Shown here piece after piece: positions 1 to 10,625 of a stretch of 64,000 nucleotides of DNA. Source of the stretch: Alloascoidea africana (lineage: Eukaryota > Ascomycota > Alloascoideomycetes > Alloascoideales > Alloascoideaceae); NCBI GenBank assembly GCA_030581615.1, contig JAKTTT010000054.1:78902-142901 (forward strand). Direction: 5' to 3'. A program made the position numbers and the translations under genes. Each line of letters opens with the position of its first letter. Position 1 is the stretch's first letter. The notes beneath the pieces were generated by a model that was given only the letters and a program-made list of their open reading frames with translations, was not told where the DNA came from and made no database searches.

Positions 1-986
1 CTGTGCAATTGTGGAGGACCAAAAAAGCTGCTAGGACAGTTCATATGCCTGTAGTAGATTTTTCCATGATGCCATAATTTTTATCCGCGAGACAATTGAT
101 GGTATGCCTGAAGGTATCGTCCAAAGTGAGAAAGCAGACCAGGGCATTTTTAGGACCTAATCCCACGTTTCTCTAGTTTACCATCGGTAGGATATAACGA
201 TATGCATTCTGACTTCTGTCTTTTTTCACCGTTGTATGCCGTAATTGATCCTTACTGTAACCTTAAACGAGATCGATACAAGATGAAAGATACTTTCTGG
301 GTTGCTTATAGAGATTCAGGTTTCTTTCTCCCAACTATAAGGAAAGCTAAACAAGATCTTCCACAACTAGGCATTATTACCCAAAGGACCAAATTCAGGA
401 ATAATTGGATGGCCTATTTATTCCCAAACGAACTCTGAGATCTTAACAATCTGTTTTGTAATAAACTAAACACACAAAGTCAGAAAGCCCAGACTTGGGC
501 TGCAGTTGACTTATCCAAATCATTGGCTAGATTCTTTTCAATTCAAATTGAGATTAACACTACTATCCAAATTAGCAGTGTACAGTAGTTATCGCTGATG
601 AAAAGTGAAAACTCTAGACATAATCTATTTCTTGAAGAGCAGAACAAAATAGTGCCATAGAGAGAGAAATTGGAGGAGCCCAAAGCGCCTCGTTGTTTCA
701 ATTGGGGTGCGTTGGAGATTAGCTGAGGTTTAAATTTCTTTGACGCAGTTTAAACAACAACTTAGATAGAAGTGTGTGTATTTGTCCGGCTTCACAGAGA
801 AACGCAATTTGAACAATCTGCATCGTTGGCGGGAAATGGCTTTTATAAATGCCTGAGTCAGAATTAGGTAAGGATTAGTCATGCTCTCTGCAATATCGGA
901 CAATATGGCAGCGGGCACCACCAATCTTTTCTTCAACTCTTTTCTCTTAACTCGGAATATCATCAGTTGCTTCTTCACTCATCGAA
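1..986. other. Left-edge region, no supported gene
   Basis: No gene can be identified with confidence. A 78-codon ATG-initiated frame at 202-438 (+), open from 154, is not recognisable and has no domain. It could be a terminal exon of a gene outside the window or chance. An 82-codon minus-strand frame at 730-978 ends just upstream of the RIB4 start and is also unrecognised. The last 200 bp presumably hold the RIB4 promoter. Confidence 0.4.
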
Positions 987-1707
<721 letters not shown>

Positions 1708-2188
1708 GTAATCTAGGAAGAGAGGATTTCTTTTGAAGTAGAAATCCTTTAGATATGATAAAATAAGAATTAAGATACCGCTTTGGCCAAACATAATCAC
1801 AGTAAATCCAGTCCTAAAGTAAGAAACCACTATTATTCTAAATATGCATATCTATTGTAATCTTGTATTCCTAATCTTTGACATATTCTGAGATGTCCTG
1901 GTGTGGGTCGAGTATTAAATCTAAAAGCATAAACGCTTGACACCTCATCTACCAACCAATTGCTGTTTATAATCCGAATCCTTTATTAGTTGACACTTGA
2001 TTTGATAAGAAAACATAAACACCTGTATGTGCCCCTGTTGGAGATTGATAATTAGTTGATTTTTCAACCATATATACTATTCGCTGGACCAGATCCAGGA
2101 CCCATGGCCAAAAAAAAGTGATGTGAATTACCCGGTTTTCAGCCAACTTCAAAATTATCTGCGAAATTTCACAGAAAAAAGTACAAAC

Positions 2189-3613
2189 ATGTCTGAAACA
2201 GACTCAAAGGTATCCGAGCGGCGGATACATATAGGATCGATCTCACCAGCTTTGGCAGAGTCTCCAAAAGATTTTGAATCCCGGATAGAAAAGTTTGGCA
2301 AAATAATCAAACCATTAGAGCTGAGGAGGAAGCCAACGTTAGATAACTACTATGGGTTTATAACTGTGCTACTGGACCTGAAGGCCTTTCAGCGGCTAAA
2401 GAGCTCCCTCAATGGTGTCAAATTCAAAGGATCCACTCTTTCAGTGGACCTTGCGAGGCAGGACTTTCAAGATGCTTGGAAAAAAGATAACGAAAGAAAA
2501 GACAACTCTCGGTTGGTTCTACAGAGAAAACAGCGGATACGTAAGGCTATTAGGGATCAGAATGCTTCATCCAATGTATTGCGTGGAAGGCTACGGACCT
2601 CTAAGAGAGATCACAAAACTGTTACTTATAGGGTCTTTTTGAAACATGTTTTGAAGACACTACGAAACAACAAGACGAAACTATGGGGCATGAAAAAGAA
2701 CAAAAATTTGAAAGACTTGACCCACCGATATTTCAATGGAGCATGGAAAGATGGCAGCGATCATATAATTGAGAGAATTGACAAATCCATTCTGCGGTAC
2801 GCAAAAGTTCAAAGTCATATAGCCAAAACTGGCACTGACACTTCGGAGCCTCAGTTCGAGCAGAAGGAAGATGATGAGATGGCTTTGGATCATTCCAAGA
2901 CTCAGAAAGTTCTAGATAATGTTTTAAAGAATTTTGATTTTGACCAGAAAATGAGTATACCAGTGTCAAATGGGGATAAAGAAGAAGGAGCTGGAGTTGA
3001 TTACGAACTACGACCACAGACCGATTCTGAGAATGAAGAGGAAGGATCAACCATTCCAACAATAGAGCACAACCTTAGAACAGAAAAACAGCATAAAACG
3101 GTTTCTTTTATGGATCCTAGTAGTGATGAAAATGACGAGAGCGAGGCGGAGAGAGAAACAGTACCTTTAGAGAGGTCTTCTGCCATCGAGCCACCCACCA
3201 ACAGCACTTCGGTATTACGTGGTCTACTTAATCCAACAGAAAAGGAAAAGGGGTTCACGCTTGCACTAGATGATGACTCGGATATCGATATGGAAAATGA
3301 TATAGAGGAGGAGGAGGAGCAGCATAAGAGAAACCGTACGTTAGCTTTGACTAGGTCAGAACCAGAGCCTTCGACGACTTTACAAGTAACCACTGTCCAA
3401 AGGGGTCTTTTCTTTCCTCATTTTGAATCCCCTTTTTTACGATCCCAGGCGCATATTTTAAAGCTGAATCAGTATAACCATTTAACACCAAAAAGATGGG
3501 AAGCTGAGTTTGAGGATAGGAGGAAAGAGTGGATTGATGGTGCCAGAAAGAGAAGAAAAGATGTCTTGCGGCAAATTAAGAAGATTAGAGATAAACCAAG
3601 TGCCATTTTATAG
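2189..3613 (+). CDS. NOP8: Nucleolar 60S biogenesis protein Nop8, RRM-containing
   Basis: The single-exon frame matches Nop8, a nucleolar protein needed for 60S ribosomal subunit assembly. The N-terminus holds an RNA-recognition-motif fold (RRIHIGSISPAL, then NGVKFKGSTLSVDLARQDFQDAW). A conserved middle block follows (TKLWGMKKNKNLKDLTHRYF, HIIERID). The long acidic disordered region contains NVLKNFDFDQKM and a VLRGLLNPTE segment. The C-terminal block FFPHFESPFLRSQAHI with a basic KxRRKDVLRQIKK tail is typical of the family. The frame is open from an ATG at 2123, but I prefer ATG 2189 (MSETDSK) because it lies just before the RRM. The product is about 474 residues. Confidence 0.88.
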   Translation: MSETDSKVSERRIHIGSISPALAESPKDFESRIEKFGKIIKPLELRRKPTLDNYYGFITVLLDLKAFQRLKSSLNGVKFKGSTLSVDLARQDFQDAWKKDNERKDNSRLVLQRKQRIRKAIRDQNASSNVLRGRLRTSKRDHKTVTYRVFLKHVLKTLRNNKTKLWGMKKNKNLKDLTHRYFNGAWKDGSDHIIERIDKSILRYAKVQSHIAKTGTDTSEPQFEQKEDDEMALDHSKTQKVLDNVLKNFDFDQKMSIPVSNGDKEEGAGVDYELRPQTDSENEEEGSTIPTIEHNLRTEKQHKTVSFMDPSSDENDESEAERETVPLERSSAIEPPTNSTSVLRGLLNPTEKEKGFTLALDDDSDIDMENDIEEEEEQHKRNRTLALTRSEPEPSTTLQVTTVQRGLFFPHFESPFLRSQAHILKLNQYNHLTPKRWEAEFEDRRKEWIDGARKRRKDVLRQIKKIRDKPSAIL

Positions 3614-3995
3614 TCGATATAGGCCATCGGATCACATCAATTTTAATTAAAAGTATAAGCAAGTGCAATTTTCTATCACACATATTTTGCTTTCGAATGG
3701 AACTGCGTGAACTAGTCTTGTGGACATGTAGACTTTGAAAGAAGGGCAGAACACCCATCTTGATGAGAACTTGTAGATCGGCCAAAACTTGGGAATACAT
3801 AAAGGAGCGTCGAGCACAAAAAAATAGAAAAGGAATGGATAGCCATCATCTTCAAGGTCAGCAGGTGCAGAAGATTATTCTAGCCAGTTTTCCATTCCAT
3901 GGTACTTTGCCACGAATTTATATGTCAGGCAGGCTTCTTGACCCCTTTTCTCCTCTTTTGTAGAATCCAAAATCTTCCATTTTGCCAGAATCAAC
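3614..3995. other. Intergenic, NOP8-PEX11
   Basis: About 380 bp between two same-strand genes. It should contain the NOP8 3' end and the PEX11 promoter. A 67-codon plus-strand frame at 3760-3963 has no recognisable features and I regard it as chance. Confidence 0.5.
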
Positions 3996-5064
3996 ATGGA
4001 ACCAACACAAGTAAACAACAGCGTTCTGAAGGTCGAGCAGCAGGTTTCTAGAGTGGAGAAAGACGCCCCAGTCCACCTACAAGTTTTGGATTATCTTGGA
4101 GAAACGGGATTTTTAACATCTACACAGCTACAAGTACTGAAAAATGCAATAAATATTGCAATGATGACCCTATCTATAATGAAAAAGATCAAGATCAGCA
4201 TGATACTGCCAATAGTCGAGACAGGCAGGGACACGCTGTTAACGGTGATTAGATATTTATCACAGTTTATCGCTTATTATTCGTTTAGAAGGAAACAGTT
4301 GCAACCACAACCAAAAGGAGTATGGAATAACTGGAGAACAAAGATATTACCAAAGCGTTACCAGCAACGTCACCGAAATGAGTTCACATTTGTGGATGAT
4401 CCTGAACAATTTCTTCGGGAGGCGTCTAAAACTGGGGACAAGGACGATGATGTGGTGCTTCGAGTAGCTAAAATCTTACGATATCTGATCCGTTTTTGCT
4501 ATCTCATACTTGACAGCCTATACTGGGTAAGATTAAAATGACAGGTTGGCGAGAAAAATAAGGGAACTAACGTTGTTGCTGGGCGTAAAGATGATGAAAT
4601 TGGAAACGGAAGAGGGAAAAGGGGAATTTAAAAAGGAGCTTGAATTGGCCAGTCCAAAAGCCCAAAATGACACCAAAGAAGATTTTTCGCATCAATTGCG
4701 ACATTTTCTATCCAGAATGAAAAGGGGTTCACGGCAGGCTCCAAAGAAAGAAACCCAGACCACTACTGATAGCAATCCAGAACCTAATAACCAGCTTCAA
4801 CTGATAGAATTGCCTAAATCAAACCCGTGAGTTGTTCAATTAGCCTGGGAAAATAACAAGCAATACTGACACAACTGCATATCTAGTGAAACCAATCCCG
4901 CTTCTAACACCCTGGTACATGACTCTCTAGAGTTTGTCATATCAAAAAACAATCTCGAGTACCTCAATAGTGAAGACGGTATAGCAGGATTTCTTGGTCT
5001 CTTGGCTTCCCTCGCTGGGGGAGGAGGAGTCTGGATTTCGCTAAAGTCTATGAACGAAACGTAA
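3996..5064 (+). CDS. PEX11: PEX11-family peroxisome proliferation protein with a +1 frame break
   Basis: Pex11 proteins are peroxisomal membrane proteins that elongate and divide peroxisomes. Family features include an N-terminal amphipathic segment (VETGRDTLLTVIRYLSQFIAYY), a mid-region RYLIRFCYLILDSLYW, and a C-terminal glycine-rich membrane segment after NSEDGIAGFLGLLASLAGGGG ending in MNET. The first frame (3996-4538) hits TGA at 4539. The continuing sequence (LARKIRELTLLLGV...) is in the +1 frame from 4540. Skipping the T at 4539 joins them without gap (LK-DRLARKIREL). A normal intron then spans 4827-4886 (GTGAGT...CTAG), and the last exon is 4887-5064. The combined length is about 335 residues, longer than the usual 230-250, with an extra N-terminus of about 60. 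The break may be a sequencing indel, a recent mutation or recoding. A GT-AG 'mini-intron' at 4527-4544 does not restore frame. Confidence 0.75.
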
Positions 5065-5571
5065 AACGTCCCCCCGAGCTTCAGTTATTTTTAATCTTCG
5101 AGGCCAAATGAGAGCCTGTCAAAATAAGTCGGGGAGATACCAATTTTCATAAATATTTCACTCTCTTTTAGATATACCGTAGTGTTCCACAGAAGAAAGA
5201 ATAGTACGTTTAGTATCAGGGGGGTAGTTGGGGTATGCTGCCATCCCCTGTCAAATGATCTATGCCGTATTTGTCCATTTCACATCTAGCGAGATTGTTA
5301 ATACCAGCTGCTTGCCATTGGGGTGGAAATTTGGGACTTGACCAGAAGAACTAGATCAAAGATTCCCAGTGTCCGGGTAATAATTTATCTCCAAATTGGT
5401 TTGTTAGGTACTCACCAGCAGCAAGTAGAGCAAAACGAGGATAGAAGGCCATCATTTGCATCACGCTTGAAAACATTGACATTCTAGTTAAATTTGTAAG
5501 GATCGGACGATTTGGCCATTTTTAAACTGTTTTGCTAGGTTTTATGGCGTAATAGTAAAAACGAAGAGGTA
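5065..5571. other. Intergenic, PEX11-SPT20
   Basis: About 500 bp with no recognisable gene. It holds the PEX11 3' end and the SPT20 promoter and leader. I see nothing else in it. Confidence 0.5.
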
Positions 5572-7530
5572 ATGATGTACTCTCAACAAATGAACGGAAC
5601 AGGTACAGGGCCCACAGGCATTACAACGAGGTTTTCAGAGAGAAAGCGAGTTGTTAGGGATGACGATGACGATGAAGATGACTATAACAACAATACGAGC
5701 GTGAATGGAAGACCTCATAAGATAAGCATCAAGTTGCGACATCCAGAAAATGGTAGTACTACCACCACTGTTACGACCGCGGCCATGGGCTCAACATCAG
5801 CTATGAATATGAATGGAAAAGCCAAGGATAAGAGAAGAAATGGCAACTCAAGTAGCAATGATCACAAGCTTGCTAGCACTAAAAGGAAACTGTTTGAATA
5901 TGGTATGGCTGATGAAGACAGAGCGTGAATGTTTAAACAGCGTGAACATGGATATTGACCGACATTTGTCTTTTTCCTCTTTTATTCTTTTTCTCTAGCT
6001 GAAACTGCTCAAGAAATATTGGCAAAGTTTGCGGATCAACCTGCCAGTATCGAATTTCACATTCATCCAACATATTTTCGTTTTGGGAATCAAGTAAGTC
6101 CAAGATTTTTCTTTTACCTTTTTGGGTTTAATCAGCATCATAGCTAACTGAATATGTTTAGGATGGTGTTATCCCAAGAAACAGTCCCCTTATCAAAGTA
6201 GGTTTTGCGAGGTCTTGATGATTTCAATATAATGCGAAAAAAAAGCATTCATGGATTGTGCTAACAATATTACCAGACTTTTATCGAGTATATGCTAAGA
6301 CAAGAGCTGCCTGTCGAAGCAGCGGAAGTTTTAAGAGAAGCGAATATTCGATTCTACGATGGATGCATAATAGTAAATGTTGTGGATCATCGGCACTTAC
6401 AGCAAGGAAATACGAATGGTAAGGATGTCCATTCAGACAATGGGCCAAAAAGTACACAAGAAGATCAAAAGAAAAACGAAGAAAATAGCAAAACAGCAGA
6501 AGGAGAAGGGGTTTCTGTAAAAGAAGAAAAAGATAAGGAAGCCCCGGGAAGCTCCTCAAAAAAAGGCAAGACGTACAGAACTATTTTACGACCTACTAAT
6601 ATGACCATATGGAGCGATTTGTTATGTATGACTGATTCCAACCCGTTTAAATTAACGGAACCGTTGGCAACCAGCATGGAATCTGAGATTATAAACTTTA
6701 CTTACCGCAATGTTGACCTTTCAGTCCCACTTAATCCTTACTTATACCCAGAGTTGCCGCTGAAAACGGTATACCCTTCAATAGAGGAGCTGAGGAAGAC
6801 TGGCAAGAAGATTGATAATTCTTCAATCCATGTTCACAGAGAGGAAGGAAGCAAAGAGCCGAGACAATTACACGAAGACCTGCCCCACCACAGCAGTGAA
6901 TATGAAGAGCTCATGCTGGTTATGGATGAACATCGGTCTGCAAACGCGACGACAGCAGACTCGTCGTTTGGCCAATTCTTACGTCTTGGCTTTGTTGAGC
7001 AATGGCGGAGGAAAAGACGGGAACGGCAAGCCATGGCTGTGAACATGCACAACAGACAACTCACGGCTCAACAACAGCAGCGATTGATTCATATCCAACA
7101 GCAACAGCAGCAGCAACAACAACGACAGCAAATGATGATGCAACAGCAACAGCAGCAGCAGCAGCAGCAGCGACAGGCAAACCTCCCTAGTGTTGGTCAG
7201 GGCTCGCCAGATCAGGGTTTCCGGGGACCAAATGACCAAGGTTCTCCAACTAGCGCAAACGGTACTTATTCTAGAAGCTCTACGCCAGGTAGCATGAAGG
7301 ATAACTCTCAAGCAAACAAACGGCGTTACAACAAGGCCAAGAAGGAAAAGGAAAGAAACAGCATTGGCGGGAAAACGCTTCCTGGACATGCTACACTATC
7401 TTCGCCTCCAGCTCAAACGGCAGGGAAAACCCTCCCTGGGCAGTATGCGGATAAAATGATTCCAGGCTCTGGAGCTGGAGCAGCCCGAGCTTCAGCAAAA
7501 AGGAAGCCTGCGAAAAAGGGCAAGAAATGA
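5572..7530 (+). CDS. SPT20: SAGA complex scaffold subunit Spt20, 4 exons
   Basis: Spt20 holds the SAGA histone acetyltransferase/coactivator complex together. Exons are 5572-5902, 5999-6093, 6162-6197 and 6277-7530, giving 571 residues. The Spt20 domain runs over the exon junctions: AETAQEILAKFADQPASIEFHIHP, TYFRFGNQ, DGVIPRNSPLIK, TFIEYMLRQELPVEAAEVLREANIRFYDGCIIVNVVDHR. A second block is YRTILRPTNMTIWSDLLCM ... PLNPYLYPELPLKTVYP. The C-terminus has a long glutamine tract at about 7065-7175 and a lysine-rich tail, typical of fungal Spt20. For exon 1 I use the GTATGG donor at 5903, because the later GTGAAT donor leaves an in-frame stop. The N-terminus is low complexity with an acidic run. Confidence 0.85.
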
Positions 7531-7647
7531 GCATTGAGAAGAAATGCTTTAAGAACCTAATCCCGAATCCGTGTGGCAATATCATTATTATTAATGTGTG
7601 TTTAAGTATACCTATATACCTAATGTAAGTTATCGATAAGTTGTGGT

Positions 7648-8205
7648 TTAGAAATTTGCAATTGATTCATTGCTTAAACAATATTCAACGAGATCAGCAA
7701 GAGGCTTTCTATCCTTTTCCTCGAATATCCAAAGACCAAACGTTTTGCCCTCACTATTCCGGACCATTAAAATGTCGCCCAGCAGCTCTGCCTCCATCTC
7801 ATCTATTTTCCTCGCATGCGATATCGTTCGTGGGATAACACCAATAGAGAAGTTTTGGGGTGAGAGTCTGTTCATGACGATGATGCCGTATGCGTAGCTA
7901 TCAGGCACCGTGGATGATGGAGTTCCTCCTCCAGTTGTACCGTCAAGAGGATCGTAATTCCTGGAATACACGAGAAGGACGCCCTGGAACTCGGACTTTT
8001 CCCACTCTTCTGTCTCGAGAGAATACTCATAGACAACACAGTGCGAGGATGTATATAATAGCTGTTTGATCTTAGGGTCGTAGCGAGCCACCACGTTGTA
8101 GTTTAGCGTTTGCCTGTGTAATGTCATTGTTGCGTCTTCAGGAGACATGTTTGGTGGCGGCTGGGGGCCATGTGCCGTTGGTGCCTGTGTTTTGGTCTCT
8201 GTCAT
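7648..8205 (-). CDS. DCP1: mRNA decapping enzyme subunit Dcp1
   Basis: Dcp1 is the EVH1-fold activator of the Dcp2 decapping enzyme in 5'-3' mRNA decay and P-bodies. The 185-residue single-exon product starts with a short proline-rich tail and then shows the Dcp1 core: LNYNVVARYDPKIKQLLYTSSHCVVYEY, EEWEKSEFQGVLLVYSR, YGIIVMNRLSPQNFSIGVIP, EAELLGDILMVRNSEGKTFGLWIFEEKDRKPLADLV. The conserved tryptophan of the EVH1 groove is in GLWIF. The length fits short yeast Dcp1 proteins. It converges on SPT20, with about 117 bp between the two stops. Confidence 0.9.
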   Translation of the reverse strand: MTETKTQAPTAHGPQPPPNMSPEDATMTLHRQTLNYNVVARYDPKIKQLLYTSSHCVVYEYSLETEEWEKSEFQGVLLVYSRNYDPLDGTTGGGTPSSTVPDSYAYGIIVMNRLSPQNFSIGVIPRTISHARKIDEMEAELLGDILMVRNSEGKTFGLWIFEEKDRKPLADLVEYCLSNESIANF

Positions 8206-8354
8206 GTCTACAACTCTGGTTGAGTGTGTGGTTGGCGATATGGAGAGTCTGAGCGTGGAGGTGAGAGCTGGAAGAAAAACACAACTACCTCAATATGCCT
8301 ACCCTAAACATGGAAAATAACAAAAACCGCCTATGCTTAATTCTATACAAACTG

Positions 8355-9598
8355 TCAAACCTGAACATCAAAATCCGCCAACTTTTCGCCTTCCCAGTTT
8401 TCCCACGTATCGGGCTGGTAGTAATCGTCATCCTTCTTGCGGCGCCGGCGAGACCACGAGGCATCGTCTGTGCCTAAACTAGAACTGGAAATAGAGCTGG
8501 GACTATCAGACCGGCGGCCTAAACTGGCATAGTCAGACCTATCTGGCTTATGGAACAGTCTATCAAAGAGACTACGGCCTTTGCACTCGTCACCAAACTG
8601 GGGTTCAAGCTCATGCACGGGCCGAGTTTGATCTTCGTGATCTGGAGGCCAGGGCAGTCCAAATCCAATTTCGGGCTCCAGCCATTCGTTCTTGCGAAAC
8701 CTGAGTCCGTCACCTTGGGGTGCACCCCATGGTAAGAGCCACGTGTAGAAGGGCCCTAGGGCATCGGTTACGTTGTCCCAGGCAGAGATGTCATAGGGAA
8801 ACAGTAGGTCGTCCATCGACTCTATTCGCTGAGGTTCTGTCCCAGAATCTGCGAAATATCTGTCCAGCGCAGGCTGGATCTTGCGTTGAAGAACCCCGTA
8901 TCTGAGCTGGGCAGCGATTCTGTCTTCTTCCCAGGACTCAATCTGCGTTTTCCCTCCCACTATGTTTGAGATGCATCGTAGAAAAAGCATAAAGACCGAG
9001 AGCAGGACGAAAAGGTCGAACGGGATGAGAAGGATTGAAAACACGATTTCGGACTTGGGGATGAGATACGCAGGCAGGTCCGCATCCAGATAGAAATGGT
9101 AGCACCGGCGTGCGAGACAGACGAGAACGTATCCCGTAGTGATTTCGACCCAGACCAGAAACCTGATAAAGTGAGGCAGGTTTGCAAATCCTACTGCGTT
9201 TGCAGTCCAGGGACAATAGTGGTCCATACGAAGAACACATCGCCCCATCATTCTACTATGATGAGCCCGTTCAGGTTTGTAAGCATGGCAATATTTGCAC
9301 CATCGTCGCCATTCTCCTGGTCCCGGCTCAAATCCAGCAGGAACGTAGCCCGGGTTTTTCAAAATGGCACAAAAATAGGAGACCCAAATCATGGATAGGC
9401 TAAACTCAAACCAGACCTGCTGGCCCGTACTAAGGAACCGGCGGAACACGAACCAATGGGCACAGTATCCTATGAACGAGATGAGAAACGAGGGGATCTA
9501 TCCAAAAGTAGCAATAGTTAGCAAAAATAGTAAGCGTTTGCTCAAACCCCAAGTTTTCTTACAATTATACCCAGGATGGGCCATTTTAAATCGATCAT
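8355..9598 (-). CDS. PFA4: Palmitoyltransferase Pfa4 with DHYC motif and a degenerate zinc site
   Basis: Pfa4 is an ER-membrane S-acyltransferase; in S. cerevisiae it palmitoylates chitin synthase Chs3 and amino-acid permeases. Exon 1 (9598-9563) encodes MIDLKWPILGII. A 65-bp intron follows, and exon 2 (9497-8355) resumes with IPSFLISFIGYCAHW, matching the Pfa4 N-terminus; total 392 residues. Family marks are FEFSLSMIWVSYFCAILKNPG, the cysteine-rich domain, GFANLPHFIRFLVW, IPFDLFVLLSVFMLFLRC, TQIESWEEDR and ALGPFYTWLLPWG. The cysteine-rich core reads CKYCHAYKPERAHHSRMMGRC followed by MDHYCPWTANAVG. Compared with canonical HHCxxCxxC...DHHC...NCVG, the second-site ligands are Ser, Met, Tyr and Ala, while the catalytic Cys remains. 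I judge it a real gene with a divergent active-site scaffold. Confidence 0.9.
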
Positions 9599-10625
9599 GT
9601 TCAGGTTCAAGACTGGAAACAGCGGTGCAAAAGATGATTAGGACAAGATGCTGTGGTCATGTGACGAGCACTACCATGCACAGAAACCATCCCCAACTAG
9701 TGAAATTTCACTCTTACGTTTTACCTTTCTTATAATTGAGATATGCTATATTAGTTATTAGCTGTAGAAGTTTAGAATACTGGACTTCTCGGTATTTATT
9801 TTTGATCAACTTTATTCTTGGGAGAAGAAACAAAAAAAAAAAAAGAAGGACAATAAGTAGTTGTTGAGATTCGGGTTTCTAGATAAAAGTATGTTTGTGG
9901 CATTTTGGGGGCCAGGATTTTTTTTGAGAATCCAGTCCCGATGATGTTTTGAAAAAAGAAGTTAAATGAATGAGATGAATAATTAACATGATTTGCCCAT
10001 AAATAAAAAGATATATAGAGGGGAGAATGAAAAAAAAACAAAAAGTAGAGAAATATCAAACGAGATATATGAGATTATAGAAGACATTAGCAAAAGTTTG
10101 AAAAATCTGAACGTTAAAGTCAAACAAAAAAAATGAATGAATGAGTGAAAACAACGACAAAAATGGATAATATGAAAGAAAGAAAAGCAAAAGGGATCCA
10201 GGAGAAAAAGCAGTTTGAACCCTGTTCTATTTTTCCCTTTTCATTTCGTTTCTTGTTTTCTTTTCTTATCCCTTTCTTTCAGTTCTTTATTCAAATGTGA
10301 AAAAAAAAAGCAATTAGTGGAAAATTTATATGTGCTCTTGAATATGATTAAGGAATGAGTTATTGGGTACAATGCAATAAAAACAAGCGCAAACAAAATG
10401 TGAGGGAGGGGGACAACAAAAATCTCTCTCTCTCTCTTTCTCTCCCTCTTAGCTTCATTTTTTTTTCTTCGTCCAAAACATGGAATGGCCCAAAAATCCA
10501 AGGGAGCGTGTATAGCAATGTTGTAGCGCGCACAAACAAACAAAGCAAAAATAAAGAAAAGAAAAGAAAAGCTTTCAAAATAATCTTGCAACCGAAATCA
10601 AAGATAGGGGGAAAATGTGATGGAT
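9599..10625. other. AT-rich intergenic, 3' of the large gene and 5' of PFA4
   Basis: About 1 kb of A/T-rich sequence with long poly-A and poly-T runs and a CT microsatellite near 10424-10450. No gene is recognisable on either strand; the short frames here are low-complexity. Confidence 0.5.

Noticed and set aside
4527-4544. GT...AG stretch of 18 bp in the PEX11 gene as a mini-intron
   Set aside because: It is far below a workable intron length, and its removal leaves the downstream PEX11 sequence in the wrong frame.
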